Part shown: positions 25,191 to 34,394 of the stretch, one piece after another
How the letters are laid out: every line of letters begins with the position of its first letter
Numbering within the stretch: the stretch's first letter is position 1
Assembly (NCBI GenBank): GCA_029239355.1
Contig: JAQZAZ010000006.1
Coordinates: forward strand, 78,479 to 142,478
Length of the DNA stretch: 64,000 nt
Direction: 5' to 3'
Origin: Sphingobacterium sp.
GTDB lineage: Bacteria; Bacteroidota; Bacteroidia; Sphingobacteriales; Sphingobacteriaceae
Position numbers and translations under genes: made by a program
Notes under the pieces: generated by a model
Told to the model about the DNA's origin: nothing
The model's input: the letters and a program-made list of their open reading frames with translations, nothing else
Databases searched by the model: none

Positions 25191-28100
25191 TTATTTAAAA
25201 TTCAACTCCAAGCCCATTGAAATAGATTTCATGATAGGATAGCGCATACCGTTATTTACGCCAAGTTCTGGGTCCCAAAGTTTAAAATCACTTATCGTTA
25301 ACAGATTATTACCTCGGATGAATACCCTAAAATTACGGATAGAAAGATGATTCAGTAGTTTCGGAGGTAGACTGTACCCTACCTCGACATTGCGGAGTCG
25401 AAGAAAACTCATATCGCGAAGCCACCAGGTAGACGCCAGATTATTGTTTGCACTCTGATAATCCGAAAGTCGCGGATAGAAAACATCCTGTCTTGGATCA
25501 TTCATTGTCCATCTATCCGAAACATTGCTAAACATATTGCCCATAGCACCGTTTGCACTTCCAGGAATGAAATTAGCACCCCCTATAATTCGATAAGTAC
25601 GAGATACCCCCTGGAAAAACAATCCGAAATCAACGGCTTTATAGCGTAGATTGGATCCAAAACCAAATACTACCTGTGGATCTTCGGTCCCCCCGATTGC
25701 TGTTCTATCTAACGCATCGACTACACCGTCGGCATTTAGATCACGGTATCTGATATCTCCCGGCCGCACTGGACCAAATGTATGCCGTGGGATACCAGCC
25801 CGAAGAGTACCATTAGCGATATCCGAAAAATCTGCATCAGTGAAAAGCCCTTCATCGATAAAACCAAAAAGTTGTCCAATTGGTTTACCTGTTGAAGAAC
25901 GTGAAGTACCCATGACTGCACTCGGTTCATCTTGTTCCAATATTTTGTTGACCGCATATGTAAACGTACTGCGTACAGAAAGAAACAAATTTGTATTCAG
26001 TTGTTTGTTCAATTCAAGCGACATATCTATACCTTTGTTGTTTACGCGACCAAAATTTGCCCAAGGAGCGTTGGTAAAACCACTCGAACCAGGGATAGAA
26101 CGGCGCTGCATAAAAATATTTTTGCGATCTTCATTAAATAGATCAAACTGGAATTCTAAGGCTTTCCATAAACTGAGTTCAAGCCCGATATTAGACTTGG
26201 CGACCGTCTCCCACGTCAAGCCACTATTACCCTGATCACCTTCCATACGACCGCTACGCTTAAAATCGTTATTCAATCCCCATGAATACCCAGCTGTCTC
26301 GTTTATGGTCGTGATATAGGCAAATCGACGGCCGTCCAGCTTATCATTACCGACAAGCCCATAAGATCCGCGCAATTTGATTTTAGAAAAAGTACTTTTC
26401 AGCTGTTCCATAAAGGGCTCTTCGGAAATATACCAACCCAGCGCAAAAGAAGGAAAGAAACCGTAGCGCTTACCTGGAGCAAAATTTTCTGATCCATTGT
26501 AACCGAAATTAAACTCAGCAATGTATCTATTGCTATAGTTATAGGAAAATCTACCTGCTAGCCCTTGATTTCGATAAGGTAATAGATCGCCATTATCGTA
26601 GTTCCGCTGATTGTAGAGAAACATCCCTTCTACATTGTGGCCACCAAAGGACTGTGCATAATTAATGGCTCCCTCAAGATACATGCTCTTATCTCCCCAG
26701 TCTGAGTTTTTTTCATACCCCAGAAATTCCTGTCCATAACTGTCGATCACCAATTGCAATTTTCCATTTTCATCCCGACCGATAGCTGGATTGTAGTAAT
26801 CAGGGCTTTTGCTTCTGACCACAGAAGTATTCGAGTATCTATCGAACGAAAAAAGACTCCGTGCTTTAAGTCCTTTTAGCCAAAATGAAAGATCTTGCTC
26901 TACAGCAAACAATGATTCTATTTTACTCGCACTTATACGTTCATATCCGCGCTGTGTGGCCAAGGCCCAAGGATTTGTCCGCTGAGGAGTACGTGGTATT
27001 TCACCTGACGAGTAAATTGTAGGGTGTACATAAGGTGGAATAGTAAATGCTTCTTGAAATAATTCATCCACACTTTGAGGAGCCCTAGTTCTATCTTGGA
27101 GATAGCCCCCTATATTGAGGCGAAAGAGTGTCGTTGGGCTGACATTGATATCTACATTGGAGCGCACATTGTAACGATTTAACCGAGAAGACGAGTTCCA
27201 TGCCTGTTTTTCGTCACGCTCAATCAAACCACCCTCTCGATAATAAGACGTTACCAAAGAATAACGTAAGATATCTGACCCCCCGTTGACACTGACATTG
27301 GCCCGGGAATTGCCGGCCTGATCCCGGAGTACAGCATCAAGCCAATTGACATCTGGATAGAGATCCGGATCAGTGTGGTTTCGGATATTATCTATCCTTT
27401 CTTTCGAATATAACCCCTGCTCACCGCGTTCCTCCCGAATACTGTTCATAACTTCCAGATATTCTGCCGCACCTACAAATTTTGGCAGTTGTATTGGCGA
27501 AGTAATTCCCTGTTCAAAACGAGCAGAAACAATGGGCTTTCCTACTTTACCTCTTTTAGTATTAATTAAAATCACACCATTTGCACCTCGCACTCCATAA
27601 ACAGCACTTGCTGCGGCATCTTTCAAGATGGAAAATGATTCGATTTCCTCCGGATCCATATTGTCAAGCGAACGCTCAACACCATCGACAAGAATCAATG
27701 GACTCCGGCTCCCTCCAAAAGTGCTTATCCCACGGATCCAAAAATTGGAATTGTCATATCCAGGTTCTCCGGAGCGCTGAACAGCAATAATACCAGCAAG
27801 CTGCCCCGCTAAGTTGTTACTCATGGAACGAGATGTTCCAATCTGCAAACGCTTGGGTTCAATCGTTGTAATAGCACCTACTACTGATGCACGTCTTTGT
27901 GTACCAAAACCCACCACAACAACCTCGTCCAACGCGCTAACACTATCGACGAGCACAATATTATACGCTCCATTAGCCTTAAGGGGAACGCGTTGACTAA
28001 CATAGCCAACTAGACTAACAATAAAATAGTTATCCCGGGGATCAAGCTTAAGTTCGAATTGGCCATTGTCATCTGTGGATGTGGTATACTTACCCAGACC

Positions 28101-28541
28101 AGCCGTAATAGTCGCGTTTGCCATTGCCGTCTGTCGCTGGTTAATAACGCGTCCGGTTATTGTGCGCTCTTCCTGTGCTGTAGCTTGTTTGTTTACACGT
28201 TTCACAATAATGGTATTATCGTTTAACATATAGGAAACTTTTAAAGTCGAAAAGATCTTATCCAAAACATTCTTTATTGGTTGGTCCTTGAATGTCATCG
28301 ATATCCGCTTGGAGTCGTCAATGTCATTTGGCGAATAAATAAATTTTAAACCTGTCCTGTTATTTAGTTCTTTAAAGACTTGTTTGACCGGAAGATTATT
28401 AAAATCTATCGTTATATTTTTTTGGATGTCGAAAAGAGGGTTGGCCGAGCTAAATAGCCAGAAAAAACAGCCAAAAAAAAGGCAAAAAAATTTTCGCGCA
28501 AACTTATTTTGTTTGCGGGATGTCATAAGTAATTTATACAT
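25191..28541 (-). CDS. SusC/RagA-family TonB-dependent outer-membrane transporter (with STN domain)
   Basis: Outer-membrane active transporter driven by TonB. After the signal region come an STN signalling domain (about 45-115, ITIDFNNLPVKQVFKEL), a carboxypeptidase-regulatory-like domain (about 125-205, ITGRVINQRQTAMANATI), the TonB-box-like EVVVVGFGTQ, a plug domain with NFWIRGISTFGG and LVDGVERSLDNMDP and SVYGVRGANGVILI, and a long barrel to the C-terminal Phe-Lys. The STN domain means it signals through the anti-sigma factor encoded just upstream. 1116 residues is normal for STN-containing SusC proteins. It shares an operon with SusD (14 bases) and follows FecR (79 bases, with a hairpin in between). 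Confidence 0.95.
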   Translation of the reverse strand: MYKLLMTSRKQNKFARKFFCLFFGCFFWLFSSANPLFDIQKNITIDFNNLPVKQVFKELNNRTGLKFIYSPNDIDDSKRISMTFKDQPIKNVLDKIFSTLKVSYMLNDNTIIVKRVNKQATAQEERTITGRVINQRQTAMANATITAGLGKYTTSTDDNGQFELKLDPRDNYFIVSLVGYVSQRVPLKANGAYNIVLVDSVSALDEVVVVGFGTQRRASVVGAITTIEPKRLQIGTSRSMSNNLAGQLAGIIAVQRSGEPGYDNSNFWIRGISTFGGSRSPLILVDGVERSLDNMDPEEIESFSILKDAAASAVYGVRGANGVILINTKRGKVGKPIVSARFEQGITSPIQLPKFVGAAEYLEVMNSIREERGEQGLYSKERIDNIRNHTDPDLYPDVNWLDAVLRDQAGNSRANVSVNGGSDILRYSLVTSYYREGGLIERDEKQAWNSSSRLNRYNVRSNVDINVSPTTLFRLNIGGYLQDRTRAPQSVDELFQEAFTIPPYVHPTIYSSGEIPRTPQRTNPWALATQRGYERISASKIESLFAVEQDLSFWLKGLKARSLFSFDRYSNTSVVRSKSPDYYNPAIGRDENGKLQLVIDSYGQEFLGYEKNSDWGDKSMYLEGAINYAQSFGGHNVEGMFLYNQRNYDNGDLLPYRNQGLAGRFSYNYSNRYIAEFNFGYNGSENFAPGKRYGFFPSFALGWYISEEPFMEQLKSTFSKIKLRGSYGLVGNDKLDGRRFAYITTINETAGYSWGLNNDFKRSGRMEGDQGNSGLTWETVAKSNIGLELSLWKALEFQFDLFNEDRKNIFMQRRSIPGSSGFTNAPWANFGRVNNKGIDMSLELNKQLNTNLFLSVRSTFTYAVNKILEQDEPSAVMGTSRSSTGKPIGQLFGFIDEGLFTDADFSDIANGTLRAGIPRHTFGPVRPGDIRYRDLNADGVVDALDRTAIGGTEDPQVVFGFGSNLRYKAVDFGLFFQGVSRTYRIIGGANFIPGSANGAMGNMFSNVSDRWTMNDPRQDVFYPRLSDYQSANNNLASTWWLRDMSFLRLRNVEVGYSLPPKLLNHLSIRNFRVFIRGNNLLTISDFKLWDPELGVNNGMRYPIMKSISMGLELNFK

Positions 28542-28588
28542 TTGAAAATTGATTAATATTTGATCATTACCAAAGCCATTAAGGCACG

Positions 28589-28622
28589 ATTAGGAATGTA
28601 GCAGCATTCCTAATTTTTTTTT
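28589..28622 (+). terminator. Plus-strand terminator-like hairpin between fecR and susC
   Basis: ATTAGGAATG (28589-28598) pairs perfectly with CATTCCTAAT (28605-28614) around a 6-base loop and is followed by nine T residues on the plus strand. All genes here run on the minus strand, so in their mRNA the hairpin directly follows the FecR stop, is preceded by an A run and has no U tract. It may block antisense transcription or protect and separate the SusCD message. Confidence 0.55.
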
Positions 28623-29745
28623 ATGGATTTGCTGGTGTTACATATATATTTCCTTTCTTTTCTAAATAATTTATATTATTGGTCATTTTAATCATGTTTA
28701 AGGTTTCTCTGATATCTTCGTACCTATTGATCATCCCTGTTATTGGAAGATTTGCAATAGCTGGATCAATAGAGATTTTAGTTCCATACCATTGCTCAAA
28801 TTCGAGCACAACATCCCCAAGTTTCTCGCTATCAAAACAGAATAGGCCCTTTCGCCATGCATACGCTTTTTCGATGTTGTTGGATTGAATCAATAAGATC
28901 TTCGATTTGTCTCTTTCTAAGAATGCCTGTTGCCCGGGTTTTATAAGCACCTGTGTTCCATAACGGTTGTGTGTAAGTTGGATGCTTCCTTCTGTCAATA
29001 GTACATTTTCTTCGAAATTGCCGGATGTGCTTACATTGAATTTGGTCCCTAGGACTTTAATGGTCTGTAATGCGGAATGAACTAAAAAAGGAGTCCTTTT
29101 TCCTGCGGAATATTTTTTATGTACATCAAAGAAAACCTCGCCGGTGATTCGTACAGCACGATTGTTTTTATTAAAATCCGGATCAAGCTCTATCGTTGCC
29201 AAATAATTAAGCCAGACTTGTGTACTATCGTCCAATAATACAGAAAAGACACTGCGCGAAGGGTTTTCGATACGTAGTTTTCCCGTATGTTCTATATTGG
29301 CAAGAGAGCCAAGCGCTAGAACTTTTTCATTGTTGATAGTCGTATAACGGCTTCCCTTTGGCAATGTGACTAGTAGATCATAACGTTTTTGTTTTCCAAT
29401 CAATAATGATGGGTTTTTCGTACTGACTTGTTGAAGCTCGTTTTTTGTATGAGAGCTATCCATGATTTGATAAGAAATAAATAAGCTTACAAGGATAATT
29501 ATACTCGCCGCTGCATACCAGGCTTTATGCATGCGTAATATAGTGTGTTTTTTTACGCGTTTTTGAACTCCAGCTTTAATTTCCTGTCCAATACGGTCCG
29601 TATCTGTTGGGGACTCCCCTGTTTTGTCCATTGCATCATAGAGATATTCGACAAATTCTTGCTCCTTCGGATTGATATTTCCCGAAATGTATCGATCAAG
29701 AAGATCTTTTAAAATTGTGCGAACATGATGTTTTCTTTCAGACAT
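28621..29745 (-). CDS. FecR-family anti-sigma factor
   Basis: Transmembrane anti-sigma factor receiving the SusC STN signal. A cytoplasmic N-terminal domain (about 1-80, RYISGNINPKEQEFVEYL) binds the sigma factor, one membrane helix lies at about 84-106 (WYAAASIIILVSLFISYQI), and the periplasmic FecR domain follows (about 165-265, GEVFFDVHKKY, VLGTKFNVSTSG, LTEGSIQL). The C-terminal DUF4974-like domain (YAWRKGLFCFDSEKLGDVV, LNMIKMTNNINY) is the STN-contacting part. It lies 66 bases downstream of the sigma factor gene and immediately before the SusC gene, the standard order of this regulatory cascade. Confidence 0.94.
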   Translation of the reverse strand: MSERKHHVRTILKDLLDRYISGNINPKEQEFVEYLYDAMDKTGESPTDTDRIGQEIKAGVQKRVKKHTILRMHKAWYAAASIIILVSLFISYQIMDSSHTKNELQQVSTKNPSLLIGKQKRYDLLVTLPKGSRYTTINNEKVLALGSLANIEHTGKLRIENPSRSVFSVLLDDSTQVWLNYLATIELDPDFNKNNRAVRITGEVFFDVHKKYSAGKRTPFLVHSALQTIKVLGTKFNVSTSGNFEENVLLTEGSIQLTHNRYGTQVLIKPGQQAFLERDKSKILLIQSNNIEKAYAWRKGLFCFDSEKLGDVVLEFEQWYGTKISIDPAIANLPITGMINRYEDIRETLNMIKMTNNINYLEKKGNIYVTPANP

Positions 29746-29811
29746 ATAAAGATGGTTTATATTGGTTCCTTTCTATATGTCGTTGTAACTGCTAAAAACT
29801 CCCAAAAAAAA

Positions 29812-30363
29812 TTAAAAAAACATAAAAAGAATTTTTTGGATAAGATGCTTTAGCGTATTGGTGGTATTGAGCAATTGGTTTTGGACAGTTTTAGTAGATA
29901 TCCCTAATAATTTCGCGATTTCCTTTACGGTTTTATCTTCATCATAATGTAATAGGAATATAGCCCTACGCTTTTGGGGCATGCGCGCAATCCACGTGTT
30001 GAGCATTAATTCAAGTTCTGCCTGCCTATATCTTTCATCAGCAGTTGACCCGTCACTCAGCTCTTCTACCAAAGTTTCCAGTTGGTCAAAGTACTTCTTT
30101 TCCTTTCTAAACTTGTCAATCACCTTAAAACGGACTGCTTGACATAGGTAATGATCGACATCTGAGATCACTTTCCGATCACGTTTCTCCCATAAATCAA
30201 TATAAAGATCCTGAATAATTTCTTTTGCTGTTCCTTCATCTTTCAACCGACGAAAGGCAAGTTCATACAATTTCTTCCAAGTCCGATGATAAAGTTCGTC
30301 GAATGCATCTTCATTCGATTCTTTCACCAGAAGAAAAAGATCCTCAAGACTTGTATTGCCCAT
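29812..30363 (-). CDS. ECF RNA polymerase sigma-70 factor
   Basis: Extracytoplasmic-function sigma factor, 183 residues. Region 2 (about 20-90) contains EIIQDLYIDLWEKRD and the DNA-contacting AVRFKVIDKFRKEKKY; region 4 (about 125-178) reads PQKRRAIFLLHYDEDKTVKE then IAKLLGISTKTVQNQLLN. Together with FecR and SusC it forms a substrate-responsive trans-envelope switch that turns on the SusCD genes. It is the first gene of the block and probably has its own promoter in the region beyond 30364. Confidence 0.94.
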   Translation of the reverse strand: MGNTSLEDLFLLVKESNEDAFDELYHRTWKKLYELAFRRLKDEGTAKEIIQDLYIDLWEKRDRKVISDVDHYLCQAVRFKVIDKFRKEKKYFDQLETLVEELSDGSTADERYRQAELELMLNTWIARMPQKRRAIFLLHYDEDKTVKEIAKLLGISTKTVQNQLLNTTNTLKHLIQKILFMFF

Positions 30364-30656
30364 AACCGAAGATTTATATTGTTATGATATATATTGGTTT
30401 AAAATTGATAGATGCAATATATAAAATCTAGATGGAAGTTCCTATAAGCACTATGCTTACGGCAATTCGAAACTAAGCAAACCACCGGCTTAGAAATCTC
30501 GATTGAAGTAGGTACCCATACAACAGTATTCTATATTGAAAAATATAAGTTGTGCATTTTCGTCCATCATAGATACTAATCCTCCGAAAAACTCAGGGAC
30601 TAAAAATTTAGCAGAAATTGTTTTTTAGATAGGCTAAAACATGTGCTAGTTAATTT

Positions 30657-30684
30657 AGGTGCTCCATTCGCGGATGGAGCACCT
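30657..30684 (-). terminator. Stem-loop after rsgA
   Basis: Perfect 11-bp stem (AGGTGCTCCAT with ATGGAGCACCT) and 6-base loop, 11 bases after the rsgA stop. The flanking minus-strand sequence is A/T-rich but lacks a long U tract. It also shields the 3' side from transcription coming from the sigma gene region. Confidence 0.75.
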
Positions 30685-30694
30685 GTACGATTAG

Positions 30695-31747
30695 TTAACG
30701 TTTCTTTATTTTCTTAGCCTCTTCAGAAATTTTCGCAAAAGACTTGTCTCTTCTGCGTTTTTCATGTTCAGAAGCAGAAAAATACCAGGATTCTTTTCGC
30801 AACTTAAGATAACTATGATAGACATCTTCAGCTAGAAGACCGTTGTTTACAGCTTCGATAACAGCACAATCCGGTTCATTAACATGTGTACAATTTTCAA
30901 AACGGCAGGATGCTACCAAATCGGACATATCATATATCTGTGCTAAGGTCTCCGGATTGTCTGAAGCTAAACCAAATTCTCTAACCCCTGGTGTATCTAT
31001 TAAAATCCCATTATCTCTCATCAGTATCATCTCCCGTCGGGTGGAGGTATGTCGCCCTTTGCCAGAAGATTTGCTTATCTCAGACGTTGAAAATACCGTT
31101 CGTTCACATAGCGCATTGATCAAAGAACTTTTGCCAACACCTGATGATCCCACGAGCACGACAGTTTCGCCCTTTTTAATTGATTCATGTACCGGAAGGA
31201 TAGTTTCAGGTAAAAGTATACTTGTGAAAAATATTGGTATTTGCTGCTCAATATGTTTGAGCGCCCCATCTATTTGCTGGCGATTAAATATCAAATCAGA
31301 TTTGGTTAGAATCAATACTGGTTGAATATTTTCTTCTAAAATCTGAACCATAAAACGTTCTATTCGACGAACATTGAAGTTGGCATCGAGGCTTTGTACA
31401 ATAAATGCTTTGTCAACATGGGATGCGATAGCTTGTCGCTCGGATTCCGCACCGCTCCTTCTTCGAAATAAGGTATGTTTACGTGCTAAAATATCTATAA
31501 TTATAGCTTTATTGTCCTCAAAAGGTTGGAAGATAATCCAATCGCCAACACATGGAAGCTCGAAGGAAGACTTCCCGTACAGCACATTGCCTGCCAGCTC
31601 ACACAAAAGTCGGCCACTTTCGGCAATGACTTCATAATTGGTCTTGTTTACTGCAGCAACACGGCCATGAAAAAGATTTTTATATTGTGAGCTTTCTTTA
31701 AGTCGGAACAGATTGTCGTTCCAACCATATAATGATAAGTTATTCAC
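30695..31747 (-). CDS. rsgA: Ribosome small-subunit-dependent GTPase A
   Basis: Circularly permuted GTPase that checks late maturation of the 30S subunit. An N-terminal OB fold (about 20-110) is followed by the G domain in permuted order: LILTKSDLI (G4), then VLVGSSGVGKSSLINAL (G1) and DTPGVREFGL (G3). The zinc site CRFENCTHVNEPDCAV lies in the C-terminal helical domain. 350 residues is usual. It is on its own between the sigma gene and an intergenic region; rsgA is not functionally tied to the surrounding carbohydrate genes. Confidence 0.95.
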   Translation of the reverse strand: MNNLSLYGWNDNLFRLKESSQYKNLFHGRVAAVNKTNYEVIAESGRLLCELAGNVLYGKSSFELPCVGDWIIFQPFEDNKAIIIDILARKHTLFRRRSGAESERQAIASHVDKAFIVQSLDANFNVRRIERFMVQILEENIQPVLILTKSDLIFNRQQIDGALKHIEQQIPIFFTSILLPETILPVHESIKKGETVVLVGSSGVGKSSLINALCERTVFSTSEISKSSGKGRHTSTRREMILMRDNGILIDTPGVREFGLASDNPETLAQIYDMSDLVASCRFENCTHVNEPDCAVIEAVNNGLLAEDVYHSYLKLRKESWYFSASEHEKRRRDKSFAKISEEAKKIKKR

Positions 31748-32335
31748 TACTTAATAATTTAAAATGATGAAATAAATTGATTAAATCCTTTGTAATCGAA
31801 TGACTTGTGGCATAAAAATCCCCTTTGATAATGTGATAACTACCAAACCTAAGATTTAAGGAACAGGTCACCCGGCATTAGGCAATCATTCCAATCGTTA
31901 AACTATAATATGTGAATAGTTTCTTTTGCATAGGCTATAAAGATAAATAATAATTTTAATATTCTCCTGCTTACAGCTTACATACGCATAGTTTAGTAAG
32001 ATTCCTTAACTTTACTTTCTTTATCATAATAGCCGATCTTCATAAGAATACCATAATTGATAACCTCAAATTTATCCTTCATATTGGTGATACTTACCTA
32101 TTTAATAATGAAATTAATTATCGAACTGTAAATTCATATACTCTACCTTTTTCTGTGATAATAGCATAAAGTGAGGTCTTGGGAACATTCAATCTTCCTT
32201 TTTGGATTTTTATCAACGGCTTTTTTAAATTCTACTATTTATTGCTTTTGTCCTATATAATAAGATTTTATCCTGAGCGAATGGGTAAACCATATGCAAC
32301 GCGCGATGAAACAGTTGATAATTTTTTCAAATATC
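31748..32335. other. 588-base region with two small minus-strand coding-like remnants
   Basis: No complete gene. On the minus strand 32231-32118 reads KPLIKIQKGRLNVPKTSLYA then IITEKGRVYEFTVR to a stop, with no ATG. In another frame 32082-31993 reads MKDKFEVINYGILMKIGYYD and ends KESKVKESY. Both look like protein but in different frames and without context, so they are probably pieces of a decayed gene. The rest holds nothing I can identify; the rsgA promoter lies at the upper end of this region's neighbour. Confidence 0.35.
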
Positions 32336-33340
32336 TTAGTTAATTAGGTTTATATTTTGTAAAAAACTGTCTATGTGATCAACACAGCTATCTACCCAGG
32401 GATGAAAAAGCCAAAATGGGTGTACTTGCACATCAATGGTATGCACTTCATATGCTATTCTCCAGTGTTTCAGCATTCCAACAAGCTCATTTTGCCCTGC
32501 ATGAAACCTTGGAAATCCGCTATTGATAAAAAGCATGGGGATACGTTTATCCGCTCTAGCCCAGAAGATTGGCGAAGCTTCTTTCCAAATTAACGGTTTT
32601 TCGGTAAAACTTCCACCGAGCCAAAAGACATCCGGAGAATCGCTTTTACGGGTTAAATTTAGTGACATGGGGGCCATAAAATCAACGACACCGTCCAGAT
32701 TTACAATGGCTCTAACGCGCGTATTATACTCTGCATTATGCGCAGGTTCAAAACGCTCAACATCGGCGGTTAAACCAACCAGGCTCGCTAATTGTCCTCC
32801 AGCAGAGCTCCCGGCTATGACAAGACGGCTGCTATCAATGCCAAATTGATCGGCGTGCTCTTTTATCCATAATATAGCAGATTTAATATTGATCACTGCC
32901 TGCGGATATTTAGCTTCTAACGACAATTGATATTCTATCGGAATACATACATAACCTTTACGCGCCAATAATTGGGAAATCGGGATATCCATTTCTTTAT
33001 TTCCTGAGCGCCAGCCGCCACCGTGTATCCACAAAATAGCGGTTCGCTTTTCTTTATCGCTGGGTCTAATAATGTCCAAATGCAAATCCCTGGCCCCATA
33101 TGCTGTAGCTGGCAAATGTGCATACACGAGGTTCCGCCATTCTACCAACCCTCTCGAATTATCAACTGCAGGTTTTATGTAGGGATGCTCCTTTTTTATT
33201 TGACGCCATACACGCAAGGTATTATATGTTGTATCTTTTGGAATCAACTTTTCTTGCGCCTGCACAGGACATCTCGATAATAAGAAACAGATTATGCAAC
33301 TGCTGGTTAATACGATCGCCAGACTATCTTTCCATTTCAT
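32336..33340 (-). CDS. Exported alpha/beta hydrolase (acyl/feruloyl/acetyl esterase-like)
   Basis: Secreted serine esterase of the BD-FAE-like alpha/beta-hydrolase group. A signal peptide (about 1-29) ends at VQAQ. ILWIHGGGWRSGN supplies the oxyanion hole, VIAGSSAGGQLASL the nucleophile Ser, and a C-terminal HPFWLFHPW the likely His. Length 334 is typical. Its start overlaps the end of the pectinesterase gene by 17 bases, so they are translationally coupled and share a substrate; removal of acetyl or feruloyl groups from pectin or arabinoxylan is likely. Confidence 0.82.
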   Translation of the reverse strand: MKWKDSLAIVLTSSCIICFLLSRCPVQAQEKLIPKDTTYNTLRVWRQIKKEHPYIKPAVDNSRGLVEWRNLVYAHLPATAYGARDLHLDIIRPSDKEKRTAILWIHGGGWRSGNKEMDIPISQLLARKGYVCIPIEYQLSLEAKYPQAVINIKSAILWIKEHADQFGIDSSRLVIAGSSAGGQLASLVGLTADVERFEPAHNAEYNTRVRAIVNLDGVVDFMAPMSLNLTRKSDSPDVFWLGGSFTEKPLIWKEASPIFWARADKRIPMLFINSGFPRFHAGQNELVGMLKHWRIAYEVHTIDVQVHPFWLFHPWVDSCVDHIDSFLQNINLIN

Positions 33341-34364
33341 TGAGCATCTTTTTAATGTTCCAATCTCCCATTACCTTTTCTAACTCATACACACCGCGTT
33401 TAGCAGCAGATAGCTGGTGCGACCAAGCTGTTCGCTTCGAAAGATCTTTAGCTCCACCGCCCCTAGAGCCCAGTTCGGCATAAAAAACGGTTTTTTCTTT
33501 CTGAGGGAACAATTTGTCCCCCTTCCATTCATTCCAACCTTCTGGCACGATATGCTCCCCTAAATAACAGTCTATTAAAACAGTCCGGGCATAGGGACGC
33601 CAAGGCCTTCCCAAAAATACTTTACTGACAGACGTATCTGATCTCAAAAAATCACACTGATGAAAGACATATCCATAAGCTTGTCCAATCGGCGTAGCTG
33701 CGGCTGTGACGTAGGAATTTCCTAAAGAGATCATCTTGCAATTTGCAAAAAATGATGTCCCAGGACCAAAAATAAAATCTGTAGTTCCACTGATACAACA
33801 ATTGGAGAAATAACTTCTACTATTTCCTTTCCCAAGGTATAATGTATCCTGAAATCCCAATAAAAGACAATTTACAACGGCGATACAATCACCTTCCAGA
33901 TGAAGGGCTACAGCTTGGCCTACAGGTCCGGCTGCATTTTCGATACTGATATTTTTTATTAAAACGCCACTGGCCCTTACCAATAATGTATAACTACTGA
34001 ATGTGCCCAATTTGGTCTGTCCTGTCTCATCCGGACATTCTGTTATCTTACCCGCATAGTCATCGAATACAATTTTCGTTTCCATAGCGTCTTCTCCAAC
34101 AAGTTGAAGATTTTCCAAATAGGCTGGAATTACTATCTTTTCGCGATAAACGCCTTTTTTTACCAAAATCCGGACGGAATGATCACCACGGAAAGCGCGC
34201 ACCGTATTGATTGCTGCTTGTATACTTTTAAAATCTCCATTTCCTTGTTTATCTACCGTAATCACTTCCGTTGGCGCGCACCTTACCTGCCCGCTGCACA
34301 GCAACAGCAGTGAAAAAATTAAACATAAATAAAGTAGTTCTTTTATCGCAATACGTTTATCCAT
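33324..34364 (-). CDS. Pectinesterase (carbohydrate esterase family 8)
   Basis: Exported pectin methylesterase hydrolysing methyl esters of polygalacturonate. A signal peptide (about 1-30) is followed by the right-handed parallel beta-helix. The CE8 signature residues are present: GFQDTLYLG (first catalytic Asp region), GTTDFIFGPGTS (second Asp) and FLGRPWRPYAR (Arg and Trp). VDKQGNGDFKSIQAAI near the N-terminus is also characteristic. 346 residues is normal. It lies 30 bases downstream of the GH43 gene and overlaps the esterase gene, in one operon for de-esterifying and trimming pectin. Confidence 0.92.
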   Translation of the reverse strand: MDKRIAIKELLYLCLIFSLLLLCSGQVRCAPTEVITVDKQGNGDFKSIQAAINTVRAFRGDHSVRILVKKGVYREKIVIPAYLENLQLVGEDAMETKIVFDDYAGKITECPDETGQTKLGTFSSYTLLVRASGVLIKNISIENAAGPVGQAVALHLEGDCIAVVNCLLLGFQDTLYLGKGNSRSYFSNCCISGTTDFIFGPGTSFFANCKMISLGNSYVTAAATPIGQAYGYVFHQCDFLRSDTSVSKVFLGRPWRPYARTVLIDCYLGEHIVPEGWNEWKGDKLFPQKEKTVFYAELGSRGGGAKDLSKRTAWSHQLSAAKRGVYELEKVMGDWNIKKMLNEMER

Positions 34365-34394
34365 CCCTTTGTTGTTGATTATTTTTTATTGTAT

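Noticed and set aside
25651..26235. Long plus-strand open frame (194 codons) inside the SusC gene
   Set aside because: It lies fully antisense to a well-supported SusC barrel domain and has no recognisable motif, start signal or terminator.
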